Shown: piece by piece, positions 42,127-50,915 of the stretch | Layout of the letters: every line of letters begins with the position of its first letter | Numbering within the stretch: the stretch's first letter is position 1 | Assembly (NCBI RefSeq): GCF_039522165.1 | Contig: NZ_BAAADE010000004.1 | Span: 124,001 to 188,000, forward strand | Source of the DNA: Paenochrobactrum glaciei | GTDB taxonomy: Bacteria > Pseudomonadota > Alphaproteobacteria > Rhizobiales > Rhizobiaceae | Length of the DNA: 64,000 bases | Direction: 5' to 3' | Position numbers and translations under genes: made by a program | Notes under the pieces: generated by a model | Told to the model about the DNA's origin: nothing | What the model saw: the letters and a program-made list of their open reading frames with translations, nothing else | Database searches by the model: none

Positions 42127-42873
42127 GTGAATATGTCAGATACCCCAGCACCAAGCCGTCCCAAGTTGCCTGAGTGGACATTGACTGTCGTCGAAGCATT
42201 CAATGTGACACCGAAAATGCGACGTGTGGTCGTTACAACCGATAATTTTGAAGACTTTAACTATCAAGCTGGTCAAGCGCTGGTCATGCAAATCCCGCTT
42301 GGCAATGGTGAAACCGGACGACGGGATTATACAATCCGTGCGCTTGATAAAGCGAAAAAGCACATAGCTTTGGATTTCGTGCTGCATGGCAGCACCCCTG
42401 CCCCGACATGGGCAGGCAATGTAAAAGCCGGTGACACCATCACCGCCCGCGGCCCCCGTGGACGCACCGTATTCAACCCGTCGGCAGATTGGCATTTGCT
42501 GACAGGCGACGAAACCTGCATTCCTGCAATTTTGCATATTATTGAAACAATGCCTGCCGGCACACGCGCTTTTGCCTTTATTGAAGTGGGAAATGCCGAG
42601 GAACAGCAGCCTTTTGCAACGCAAGCAGATGCTAAGGTTGAATGGATCAATCGTGAAGGTCTGCATGCGGGCCCAAGTTCAATCATGCTGGATCAGGTCA
42701 GCGCCTTTCAATTCCCTGAAGGCACGGGTCACGCCTATCTGATCGGCGAGACAAGCAATGTGCGCGCACTGCGTCACCATCTGATTGACCGTGGCTTTAA
42801 CCGCAACCAGATCGCCTCAGAGGGCTATTGGCGCCCGGGTCGCGTTGGTGGACATGATCATGTTGATGACTAA
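42127..42873 (+). CDS. Siderophore-interacting protein (FAD-dependent ferric reductase)
   Basis: This cytoplasmic flavoprotein has about 248 residues. It would use NAD(P)H to reduce ferric siderophore and release iron. The FAD-binding motif RRDYTIRALD is visible. The segment GDETCIPAILHIIETMPAGTRAFAFIEVGNAEEQQPF is typical of SIP proteins, as is the C-terminal SEGYWRPGR. The GTG at 42127 has AAAGG seven bases upstream and is preferred to the ATG at 42133 or the far upstream TTG. It is divergent from the second sigma gene and shares its iron-responsive promoter region. Confidence 0.92.
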   Translation: MNMSDTPAPSRPKLPEWTLTVVEAFNVTPKMRRVVVTTDNFEDFNYQAGQALVMQIPLGNGETGRRDYTIRALDKAKKHIALDFVLHGSTPAPTWAGNVKAGDTITARGPRGRTVFNPSADWHLLTGDETCIPAILHIIETMPAGTRAFAFIEVGNAEEQQPFATQADAKVEWINREGLHAGPSSIMLDQVSAFQFPEGTGHAYLIGETSNVRALRHHLIDRGFNRNQIASEGYWRPGRVGGHDHVDD

Positions 42874-42887
42874 AGGCAATTAACAAA

Positions 42888-42928
42888 AATAAGAGCGCAT
42901 TTATGATGATCATAAATGCGCTCTTATT
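42888..42928. terminator. 41-bp perfect palindromic hairpin between convergent genes
   Basis: Two exact 20-base arms (42888-42907 and 42909-42928) flank a single G. The stem starts AATAAGAGCGC. It lies between the SIP gene and the hmu-linked methyltransferase gene and should end both. The flanking T-run is short (TTATT), but the stem is very stable. Confidence 0.8.
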
Positions 42929-42983
42929 AAATTTAACCGACACTTTAAAAGCTGGCAAATTCGTCCAGCTCTTCATTTCAAAA

Positions 42984-43649
42984 TTAGTTTTTTAAATAAA
43001 GCGACTGACTGACCAAGCCTTTATGAAAGCCGATAAGGGTTGTCAGATAGCGATCACTATCCTTGCCGACATAGTGCAAAAAGCCTTCATCTTCAGGCAA
43101 ATGATCGGCATTATCAGCGATAATCATTGCGCCTGGCCGTAAGTGCTTTTCCAGCATCATCAAAATATCCAGATAGAGATCTTTTGAACCATCCAGAAAC
43201 AGCAGATCAATGGGTGCATTGATCGATTGCAATGTTTCCCGTCCGTCACCGCTCAAAATCTCTGCGTAAGAAGAAAGACCTGCATCCTGCAGATTATCAC
43301 GCGCTTTTTGTGCTTTGTGTGCATGATATTCCGAGCCCGTTACATTGCCGCCATTTTCTGCTGCCGCCGCGGCCAGATAGAGCGTTGAAATACCAAAGGA
43401 TGTTCCGAATTCTACGATATTACGGGCATTCAGAGTACGAGCAATTGTATAAAGATAGGCTCCCATGCGCGGGCCGATCGATAAATATTGCGTTTTATGC
43501 GCTTCCGACGTGCGGAAATCACGATTATAAACCGGAACGTCCGATTGAGCATTCATTTGTGCGGTAAAACTTTCCCGCGCCAGCCGTGCGGCCTGATGTT
43601 CACGTTGTATAATCGCCGCCACTTTCGGTTGTTTTAATACACACTCCAT
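42984..43649 (-). CDS. SAM-dependent methyltransferase linked to the hmu operon
   Basis: This class I methyltransferase of the O-methyltransferase type has about 221 residues. The SAM-binding motif is NIVEFGTSFGISTLYLAAAA, and the later motifs are IDLLFLDGSKDLYLDILMMLEKHLRPGAMIIADN. The ATG at 43649 follows AGAGG and is preferred to the GTG at 43658. The gene starts 26 bases after hmuV and no terminator separates them, so it is very likely the last gene of the hmu operon. A methyltransferase in that place is not part of the standard haem-uptake set. Its target could be a siderophore, haem breakdown product or an unrelated catechol. Confidence 0.85.
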   Translation of the reverse strand: MECVLKQPKVAAIIQREHQAARLARESFTAQMNAQSDVPVYNRDFRTSEAHKTQYLSIGPRMGAYLYTIARTLNARNIVEFGTSFGISTLYLAAAAAENGGNVTGSEYHAHKAQKARDNLQDAGLSSYAEILSGDGRETLQSINAPIDLLFLDGSKDLYLDILMMLEKHLRPGAMIIADNADHLPEDEGFLHYVGKDSDRYLTTLIGFHKGLVSQSLYLKN

Positions 43650-43675
43650 CGCACACACCTCTTTTAAAATTTAAA

Positions 43676-44428
43676 CTAAATTGTCAAAACAACAGGACAT
43701 TGACGCACCGGATGCGGCAGCACATGCACATTTTGCCGATACACTTTTTCAAGCATGTCTTTTTGGAGCACGTCCCACGGCGTCCCTTCAGCTGCAACCT
43801 TGCCCTGACTAAGCAAGATGATCCTGTCTGCATAAGCCGCAGCGAGATTAAGATCGTGCAAAACAGCCACCACTGTGGCTCCCGCTTGCGCCATGTCTCG
43901 CGCTATCGTCAAAACCCGCTCCTGATGGCGTAAATCAAGTGCTGCGGTCGGTTCATCCAGCAACACAACCGGAGTTGCCTGCACCATTACGCGTGCAAAG
44001 GTAGTGCGCGCCTGTTCACCACCGGATAATGTCTGCGCATTGCGATAAGCCATATGGTCAATTTCTGTCGCCAGCATTGCCTCATCAATAGAGGCTTGAT
44101 CTTCATCGGGCGGCAAATCACGAAATGCCCGTCCCATAGCAACAACTTCACTAACATTATAGCCAAAACGGATCACGGAACCTTGCGGAAAAACTGAACG
44201 GATTTGTGCCAGAGCATGAACTGAATAGCTGTTTACCGGTTTTCCATCGAGAATAACGTCACCTGCATCAGCCTTACGATCAGCCGCAATCACCGATAGC
44301 AATGTGGATTTTCCTGCGCCATTCGGCCCCACAAGCGCTGTCAGTGTCCCTTTTCCACATTGCGCACTCACATCTTCCAGCAGTGTTTTTTCACCAGCGC
44401 GAACGGTTACATTTTTAATGTCGATCAT
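43676..44428 (-). CDS. hmuV: Haemin/siderophore ABC transporter ATPase (HmuV-like)
   Basis: This 250-residue ATPase of the FecCD-associated type has Walker A GPNGAGKSTLLSV, signature LSGGEQARTTFARVM and Walker B VVLLDEPTAALDLRHQE. The VFPQGSVIRFGYNVSEVVAMGR segment resembles HmuV. It overlaps hmuU by four bases. It drives import of haem or ferric siderophore from periplasm to cytoplasm. Confidence 0.9.
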   Translation of the reverse strand: MIDIKNVTVRAGEKTLLEDVSAQCGKGTLTALVGPNGAGKSTLLSVIAADRKADAGDVILDGKPVNSYSVHALAQIRSVFPQGSVIRFGYNVSEVVAMGRAFRDLPPDEDQASIDEAMLATEIDHMAYRNAQTLSGGEQARTTFARVMVQATPVVLLDEPTAALDLRHQERVLTIARDMAQAGATVVAVLHDLNLAAAYADRIILLSQGKVAAEGTPWDVLQKDMLEKVYRQNVHVLPHPVRQCPVVLTI

Positions 44429-45486
44429 TCTTGTCCGCCTCGCGCTTTACTGCTGCGATAAATCATCCAGAGGAAGAACGGCCCGCCGAGAGAGCCCATA
44501 ATCACACCGATCGGAACCTCTGATGGCGGATCGAGGGTACGCGCGGCCAAATCCGCCAGCATAACCAGCAATGCGCCCCCTGCTGCTGAAAACGGAATGA
44601 GCAAACGGTGCGCCGGCCCGATCATCAAACGAAATAAATGCGGAATAACCAGCCCGACAAAGCCGATTGTACCGCTAAAGGAAACGGCTGCGGCTACAAG
44701 CAAAGCTGTCACAAAAATCAGTTTGCGCCGCAAAACAGTAACGTCAACACCTAAATGTCGCGCTTGTCGCTCGCCAAGTGCCAACAGATCAAGCGGGCGC
44801 GACCAACGATAGAGCAACCAAATACCAACCACCGCAGGCGGCAAAGAAATTGCAACCGTAATCCATTTGGCACCGGACAAAGACCCCATCGACCAGAATG
44901 TCAGGCTTTGCAATTGTTCGGCAGTGGCCAGATAAGTGAGATAACCGGCAAAAGCACCGCCAATAGCATTGACCGCAATACCTACCAGCAGGAGTTTTGT
45001 ATTATCGCCGCCATCCTTGCCCGGTCGGGCTAAAGCATAAATCAGAAAAGTTGTTGCGACACCTGCCACAAAAGCACCGATTGGCAATGTCCAAATTCCA
45101 AAAGTTGAAATTTGCAAAACAACGACAATGATCGCCCCCAATGATGCGCCGCTGGAAACCCCAACGATACCCGGATCAGCAAGCGGGTTGCCAAACAAGC
45201 CTTGCATGGCAGCACCACAAGTGGCCAAACTGGCACCTACAATCATGGCGGTAATAACGCGCGACAAGCGCAAATCCCAGACAACAGCTTCATTCAACCG
45301 CCCGATATCGTCACTTTGTACCGATGCTATGCGGGCATAAAGAGCATTGATAACATCGGTAAGCGAAAGAGAAACAGCACCAATCGCTATTGAGCTGAAA
45401 AATGCCAACACTAAAAACAGCCCGACAAGTACGGCAAATAATACACGATGATCGGCAGGCTTTTTTACAACAGATTTCGAAGTCAT
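44425..45486 (-). CDS. hmuU: Haemin/siderophore ABC transporter permease (HmuU-like)
   Basis: This 353-residue FecCD-family permease has about ten hydrophobic segments. Conserved features are DLRLSRVITAMIVGASLATCGAAMQGLFGNPLADPGIVGVSSGA and the late GTIGFVGLVIPHLFRLMIGPAHRLLIP. Four-base overlaps with hmuT and hmuV show a coupled operon. Confidence 0.92.
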   Translation of the reverse strand: MTSKSVVKKPADHRVLFAVLVGLFLVLAFFSSIAIGAVSLSLTDVINALYARIASVQSDDIGRLNEAVVWDLRLSRVITAMIVGASLATCGAAMQGLFGNPLADPGIVGVSSGASLGAIIVVVLQISTFGIWTLPIGAFVAGVATTFLIYALARPGKDGGDNTKLLLVGIAVNAIGGAFAGYLTYLATAEQLQSLTFWSMGSLSGAKWITVAISLPPAVVGIWLLYRWSRPLDLLALGERQARHLGVDVTVLRRKLIFVTALLVAAAVSFSGTIGFVGLVIPHLFRLMIGPAHRLLIPFSAAGGALLVMLADLAARTLDPPSEVPIGVIMGSLGGPFFLWMIYRSSKARGGQE

Positions 45487-46403
45487 GGTTTGACAAACAT
45501 TTCCTGTAAAGCCGAAGCCAGTGCTTTTGTTGCAATACCACTTGAAGCAGCATCCGCACGCACATGTAGTTCGCGCATGACAATCACATTCCGCTGACGT
45601 CCCGCAGGCGTTTGATCAATGCCCGGATAAGAGCCCCAAATCCCATCGATACCGCCAAAGGAAGCAATTTCTTTTTCCGAGATCAGAATGACATCCGGTG
45701 CCATCATAATCATGCCTTCCGGTGTTACCGGCCGGTAGCGATCACGCCCGACTTCCGCCGCCGCATTCAGTGCCCCGACCCGTAAAATCAGATTATGGAT
45801 GGCCGTTTCTGCACCGCCAGCAGTAAAGCTGGTGCCTGCACCCATTTTGGATGCGTGCACAATCCGCAATTTGCGTCCATCAAGCAAAACAGGCTCAATC
45901 GCTGCATAGTCAGCTTCGATAGCAGCATTCAGTTTCTCGCCGCGCTCTTCCAGTTTCAACAATGCAGCAAGACGTGAGACCTTCTCTGTTGCGGGTAATG
46001 TGCGGTCAATCATGGCGGTTTGCACGCCAACGCTCTTTAAACCATCCAGCACACGCTGACTGGTGATACTTGATGCAACGACCAAAGCCGGTCGCAGTGC
46101 CAGCACACCTTCGACACCTGCCCATTCACGTATTTTATGAGGGGTGTTCTCAATACCGGGAAGATCAATGTCGGCGGGACGCGCCAAAATAAGGTCGGCA
46201 GCACCCAGTGCCACCGCAACCTCAACAAGATCGGCACCAATCAATACGATATCCGGCTTATCTGAAGGCTCTATCGCCTCTACCGGTTTATATAATGGCG
46301 GATATGGAACCGCATCAGCAATATTGAGCGATGCAGAATATGCTACATTTGAAAACAAAGCGGCAGAAACACATAAAACACTGACAAGTCGCAATATAAT
46401 CAT
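45483..46403 (-). CDS. hmuT: Haemin/siderophore periplasmic binding protein (HmuT-like)
   Basis: This TroA/HmuT-fold protein has about 306 residues and a signal peptide (MIILRLVSVLCVSAALFSNVAYSA). The ATG at 46403 has GAGGG eight bases upstream and gives a proper signal sequence, so the 59 upstream residues are rejected. The segments WAGVEGVLALRPALVVASS and RYRPVTPEGMIMMAPDVILISEKE are HmuT-like. It lies 61 bases after the third receptor gene. No hmuS haem-degrading gene is in the cluster, so the ligand might be a siderophore rather than haem. Confidence 0.85.
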   Translation of the reverse strand: MIILRLVSVLCVSAALFSNVAYSASLNIADAVPYPPLYKPVEAIEPSDKPDIVLIGADLVEVAVALGAADLILARPADIDLPGIENTPHKIREWAGVEGVLALRPALVVASSITSQRVLDGLKSVGVQTAMIDRTLPATEKVSRLAALLKLEERGEKLNAAIEADYAAIEPVLLDGRKLRIVHASKMGAGTSFTAGGAETAIHNLILRVGALNAAAEVGRDRYRPVTPEGMIMMAPDVILISEKEIASFGGIDGIWGSYPGIDQTPAGRQRNVIVMRELHVRADAASSGIATKALASALQEMFVKP

Positions 46404-46464
46404 AGGGTATCCCTCTGAAGCAAAAAAGCACGCCATCGGCTGACAGCGTGCTTGTAAAGAATGA

Positions 46465-48891
46465 TTAGAAGGATGTTCTTGCGCCCAGCCAGAACCGGCG
46501 GCCATCTTCAATATATTGATAACTGTTCGTGCGATCAGGATTATAATTTGTCTTATTGGTAATATTATAAACCGCCGCATTCACAGTGAAATGCTCATTA
46601 ACCTGCCATGATAATCCGGCATCAAAAGTCAGCAGATCACCAGCACTCTCGTTCATCGGATTGCTGCCACCGCCCCAGTTAACGCCCTGATTATCTTTGC
46701 TGCGATAATTTGCACGCACATATGTGCCAAGGTCTTCATGCGCCTGCCAGTCCAGCTTGGCCGACACCACATGACGCGGTGTGGCGACAGGCGCCAATCC
46801 GTCAGCCTGACCGAGCGGGAACCCATAAATATCAATACCAGCGGTCTTCATGTTGGATTTGGTATATGTATATGTACCACTCAGCGCCACATCATCCGTG
46901 ATGCCCCAGCGGGCGGCAAGCTCAACGCCCTGAATAACAGCTTCAGGCACATTGAAATACACACTCATCGGGCGACCATCCGCTCCTGCCCAGCAACCTT
47001 TATCAGTTAACGGCTGACCATTTGGTGCATTCAGACAGCGTGAACCGCTATTGGCAATCTTGTTCTTATAAGTGGTGTGGAAGTAAGTCGCATTAGCGGT
47101 GAAATTATCGAGATTATCGTAATAAATACCGATTTCTTTATTCACGCTGGTTTCAGGCTTCAGGTCAGGGTTGCCCCATGTTGTCGCACCACCTTGCTGA
47201 CCATTGCCAATATAAGGCACATATTCCTTCATCGTCGGGGCAACAAAACCAGTCGCTACCCCCCCCTTGATTGCCCAGTTTTCAGTTGGCTGCCAGTTTG
47301 CATAAAGACGCGGCGACAGCTGATCACCAAAGATCGAGTTATTATCGTAACGCACACCACCGGTCAGAGCAAAACTGTCAAAAACTCTCCACTCGTCTTC
47401 GACAAACAGTGCCCATTGATCAACTTCTGCCACCAATTGGCCGGTTGCTGGTGCCCCATTCGGCAATGGAGGCAGTTGGCCATTGCGCATGCCGCCAATA
47501 TCCAGTTTTTGTCTGCGCCACTGGCCACCGATGCTCACCATATGGCTTTCACCCACAGGCGCTACAAAGCTGCCATCAATCGTGTGGTTAGAAACGGAAG
47601 GCATCCAGCTATCTGGGGCACCCGCTGTGAACGCATCACGGGACGCTTCATCATAAATATAAGAGAATTGTGACGTTCCGAGATCCCAGCGTCCGGTATG
47701 CGCAAATGTGTAACTTTCGCGCTTATAATCCCGCTCAAACTCTTTATCCGCGGGCTTGATGCTCATGCCCGGCTCCGCCCAATAACGCTGACGGCTGCGA
47801 TGCGCTTCCAGCATAAAGTCGTGATTTTCTGTCGGCGTGAACCACAATCTGGCAGTACCGTTCAGATTATCTTCCTTGTTAAAACCGCCAATAATTTCAT
47901 CTTCATCGCGAATTTTTTTATAACCCCAGACCTGCAATCCAAGTGTATCGGCGATCAGTGGCCCGTTTAAATAAAAATCACCCTGCTGTGAGTTGCCGGA
48001 GTGAGAATTACCTTGCACTGTCATGTCCGCGCCAAGCGATCCGGTCCATTTATCAGCGACTTTACGGGTAATGATATTAATAACGCCGCCCATGGCATCA
48101 GAACCATAGCGGGAGGACATTGGCCCACGTACGACCTCAACACGCTCAACCGCACCAATAGGCGGCATCCAGTTATCTTCAACGGAATTGCCGGATTTTG
48201 GGTTTAATTCACGGGTGCTGTTTTGTCTGCGACCATCAACCAAGATCAAGGTGCCTGAACCCGGCATACCGCGAATGGAAATATCACCATTATCACCGCC
48301 GATCATCGTTACGCCTTCAACGTGGCGTACGGCATCAATCAGAGAACGATAAGGCTTTTTCTCCAGTTCCTCACGCGGAATAACGGTCACACTGGCAGGC
48401 GCCTCAACAACTGACTGCGCGAAACCACCGGCCGTCACGGTAATCGTATCCAACACTATAGCATCGGAGGCAACCGTCTCACCAACAGCAGTGCTCTGCT
48501 GTTCACCGGTAATAAAAACCGTGCCTTCAGGGCTGATATCAAAAGAAAGATTTGTCCCTTTCAGCAAACGACTTAACGCAGCCGATGGCGTAAAACTTCC
48601 ATTCACACTTTGAGACGAAAGCCCTTGCGTGACAGAAGATACCAGTGAAATCTGCAACCCTGCCTGACGTCCGAAACTATTCAGCGCATTTGCCAATGGT
48701 TGCGCCTGAATATTAAACTGTTTTTCAGCCGAAACCTGATTGGCTGCACCCTGAGCCAAGGCACTGACAGGAGATAAAACAACCATACTGGTGCCAACCA
48801 GAGCTGTTGTTATGAACAGTTTGGCTGCGAGCTTTTTCAAACGCTTCGTATTAATAAAGCCAGACGGACGAATATGAGCCTGCGACACCAT
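46465..48891 (-). CDS. Third TonB-dependent signal-transducing receptor (no fused barrel)
   Basis: This 808-residue outer-membrane receptor has a signal peptide (about 1-46), STN domain (about 57-128) and TonB-box-like VLDTITVTA (about 146-154). The plug contains SLIDAVRHVEGVTMIGGDNGDISIRGMPGSGTLILVDGRRQNSTRE. The 22-strand-type barrel ends FWLGARTSF with a terminal Phe. The plug and the GFVAPTMKEY...NPDLKPETSVNKEIG region are closer to FepA/BfrD catecholate siderophore receptors than to haem receptors. Length is normal, with no Omp25-like domain. It follows its own fecI-fecR pair and leads into hmuTUV, so it probably supplies that importer. Confidence 0.9.
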   Translation of the reverse strand: MVSQAHIRPSGFINTKRLKKLAAKLFITTALVGTSMVVLSPVSALAQGAANQVSAEKQFNIQAQPLANALNSFGRQAGLQISLVSSVTQGLSSQSVNGSFTPSAALSRLLKGTNLSFDISPEGTVFITGEQQSTAVGETVASDAIVLDTITVTAGGFAQSVVEAPASVTVIPREELEKKPYRSLIDAVRHVEGVTMIGGDNGDISIRGMPGSGTLILVDGRRQNSTRELNPKSGNSVEDNWMPPIGAVERVEVVRGPMSSRYGSDAMGGVINIITRKVADKWTGSLGADMTVQGNSHSGNSQQGDFYLNGPLIADTLGLQVWGYKKIRDEDEIIGGFNKEDNLNGTARLWFTPTENHDFMLEAHRSRQRYWAEPGMSIKPADKEFERDYKRESYTFAHTGRWDLGTSQFSYIYDEASRDAFTAGAPDSWMPSVSNHTIDGSFVAPVGESHMVSIGGQWRRQKLDIGGMRNGQLPPLPNGAPATGQLVAEVDQWALFVEDEWRVFDSFALTGGVRYDNNSIFGDQLSPRLYANWQPTENWAIKGGVATGFVAPTMKEYVPYIGNGQQGGATTWGNPDLKPETSVNKEIGIYYDNLDNFTANATYFHTTYKNKIANSGSRCLNAPNGQPLTDKGCWAGADGRPMSVYFNVPEAVIQGVELAARWGITDDVALSGTYTYTKSNMKTAGIDIYGFPLGQADGLAPVATPRHVVSAKLDWQAHEDLGTYVRANYRSKDNQGVNWGGGSNPMNESAGDLLTFDAGLSWQVNEHFTVNAAVYNITNKTNYNPDRTNSYQYIEDGRRFWLGARTSF

Positions 48892-48985
48892 TTGTCTTTA
48901 ATCTCCGGTATAATATTTTGGGCACAAAATATGCATTCAGAGAGTAAGACGATCTGCTCGAAAATATTTTTCACGAAACAGCAAA

Positions 48986-50005
48986 TTAATTATTTCGGTT
49001 GATCACCCGCAAATAAGGCGACACCGAACTGACCGTGCCACCATAAGGCTGCACCAAAGCGCGTAATGCGCGATCCGGTTCATTCAGATTATAAAGGCCG
49101 GTTACACGCTCTTCACCAAGCGACTTATCTGCAAGCGCAATCCATGCCGGATGGTAGCGTTGCAATTCTTCAATAACCGAGCGCACGGTTACATCTTCAA
49201 CGAAGAAATAGCCTTTTCGCCAACCTGCAATGTCATCAAGACTGATTGTCGAACGGGAAAAACGATCAGAACCGTTTTCAAGCACCACTCTCTCCCCCGG
49301 CAATAACCGCTCAGGCTGCTGCTCATGATGCAAGCGATCACGAACCTCAACCACACCACGCTCCAATGAAACCGCAGTGCCAGTCTCTGTAAGTTTAACA
49401 TCAAAAGCGGTGCCAAGAACAGAAACTTCTGCCTCACCTGCAAAGACCAGAAAAGGCCGCGACGCGTCTTTGATCACGTCAAAATAAGCCTCACCCCGCA
49501 ACAAGCGTATATGCCTTGTTGTTTCACTGATATTCACCGCAATGGCGCTGTCGGCAGCCAGTGTTAATGTGCTGCCATCTGCCAATAATATAGTTTCCGT
49601 CTGCGCATTGGCCGTTCTGTAATCCGCCTCAAAACGCAATATCAACACGGGTGCGGCAAAAAACAGTATAACCGCAGCTGCAACACTCAAAGCAGAATAT
49701 TGTACTTTCCTCCAGCCGGACATTTTGGGAGATTTATGCGGCTTTATAGTCTGCACAGGCTTGAATAAATCGTCATGCGGGACAGCATGCTGGTCAAGCC
49801 AAAGATTTTCATAGACAGGCTCGGTATGCCCCATCAGCGCCCAAACCTGTTGGGCTTTCTGCCACGCCTCTGAGTGCGCGTCAGATTGCTCAAGCCACGC
49901 TTTAAATTGTTGTGACAAAGCAGGATCGCTCTGCGGATCCTGCAATCGCAGTAACCAATCTATCGCTTCATCCAATAGAATATCTGGCTTGATGCCTTGT
50001 CCCAA
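48986..50005 (-). CDS. FecR-family anti-sigma / signal-transducing protein
   Basis: This protein of about 339 residues starts at TTG (50005), supported by AGGAA six bases upstream. The cytoplasmic N-terminal segment is EAIDWLLRLQDPQSDPALSQQFKAWLEQSDAHSEAW, followed by one membrane helix (about 102-123). The periplasmic FecR domain carries LLADGSTLTLAADSAIAVNISETTRHIRLLRGEAYFDV. The C-terminal YLRVINRNN ends the STN-like part. It lies 94 bases upstream of the third receptor gene. Confidence 0.9.
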   Translation of the reverse strand: MGQGIKPDILLDEAIDWLLRLQDPQSDPALSQQFKAWLEQSDAHSEAWQKAQQVWALMGHTEPVYENLWLDQHAVPHDDLFKPVQTIKPHKSPKMSGWRKVQYSALSVAAAVILFFAAPVLILRFEADYRTANAQTETILLADGSTLTLAADSAIAVNISETTRHIRLLRGEAYFDVIKDASRPFLVFAGEAEVSVLGTAFDVKLTETGTAVSLERGVVEVRDRLHHEQQPERLLPGERVVLENGSDRFSRSTISLDDIAGWRKGYFFVEDVTVRSVIEELQRYHPAWIALADKSLGEERVTGLYNLNEPDRALRALVQPYGGTVSSVSPYLRVINRNN

Positions 50006-50105
50006 AGAAAATTCCTGCCAGAGTAATCGTTAACAATATGACAGCCTCTATAAACCGCCACGGTATTTCGCGTAAAGACACGACACTGTTATTTTATCGG
50101 TATGA

Positions 50106-50618
50106 TCAGTGCTTGGAGTGATCCAACTCAGACGCGATAAGCACCATAGCAGATCGGATATAGCGATGCACTGTCGCGACTGAAATATCCAGCTGGACGG
50201 CAATTTCATCAAGGGTAAACCCGCCAAACCGGCTCATTTCCACGGCTATGCGCGCCTCAACGGGTAGTGTCTGTAAAATGCGGGTTACTGTTTTGATCTG
50301 GTCGCATAGCAAGACGGTTTGTTCCGGTGTTTCTTCTGCACGCGACACAATCCAAAATGGCGGACTGCCTTCGGCCTCTCGTTTTTCAATTTTCTTGCGC
50401 TTGAGAACATCAAAAGCCAGATTACGCACAATTCGATATAAATAGCTCAGTGTCTGATCAGATGAATTAATACGTGTTTTCGCCGGCATGTAGCGGATAA
50501 AAGCGTCCTGAACGATATCTTCTGCGGCTTCACGCGAGCCAAGTATCGGCGTTGCATAGTCAATCAACTTTGACCGATGGGCAAGAAACACGCAATTGGC
50601 CACATCTGACTCTACCAT
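50106..50618 (-). CDS. FecI-type ECF RNA polymerase sigma factor
   Basis: This 170-residue sigma factor has region 2 EAAEDIVQDAFIRYMPAK and region 4 LPVEARIAVEMSRFGGFTLDEIAVQLDISVATVHRYIRSAM. The ribosome-binding site is weak. It heads the third fecI-fecR-receptor cassette, which continues into hmuTUV. A TGA-N9-TCA box lies 110 bases upstream. Confidence 0.9.
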   Translation of the reverse strand: MVESDVANCVFLAHRSKLIDYATPILGSREAAEDIVQDAFIRYMPAKTRINSSDQTLSYLYRIVRNLAFDVLKRKKIEKREAEGSPPFWIVSRAEETPEQTVLLCDQIKTVTRILQTLPVEARIAVEMSRFGGFTLDEIAVQLDISVATVHRYIRSAMVLIASELDHSKH

Positions 50619-50727
50619 TATTTGTCGAACCCCGGCGGCAATTGTACAAATATCACAATAGGTTATGCCTAATGGATATTCTCATTAAACAATGGATGAG
50701 AGCATGATTTAACCCTCACCACAAAGA

Positions 50728-50742
50728 TGATTATTATAGTCA
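50728..50742. promoter_or_regulatory. Candidate RirA IRO-box upstream of third fecI
   Basis: TGATTATTATAGTCA fits TGA-N9-TCA and lies in the promoter region of the third sigma gene. Its right half (TATAGTCA) is close to that of the box at 41926 (AATAGTCA). Nothing else was recognised in the surrounding 297-base gap apart from the terminator at its right end. Confidence 0.55.
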
Positions 50743-50890
50743 TATTAAAATAAAGCCAAGGAAATTTGTTAGATAACAGAAGGAACCCATAAACGGGTGA
50801 TTTTTCCTGCTCTATCCAGCGCCTATGACGCGTCAGTGTGTGAAACTTAATTCCGCGTTTTTCACTGGCAAAAGATTGAATAAATTAAAA

Positions 50891-50913
50891 AAAGCCGCTG
50901 ATACAGCGGCTTT
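50891..50913 (-). terminator. Intrinsic terminator of the dipeptide importer operon
   Basis: The stem AAAGCCGCTG/CAGCGGCTTT is followed by seven T on the minus strand, directly after the stop codon of the last ATPase gene. Confidence 0.93.
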
Positions 50914-50915
50914 GT

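Noticed and set aside
45483..46580. Long form of the HmuT-like protein with 59 extra N-terminal residues
   Set aside because: The extension has no signal sequence, while the ATG at 46403 has a good ribosome-binding site and a clear signal peptide.
9760..48985. CGTC sequences in all three fecR-receptor gaps as FecI-type -10 elements
   Set aside because: CGTC occurs in each gap, but I could not find a consistent -35 element at a fixed distance, so no promoter is claimed.
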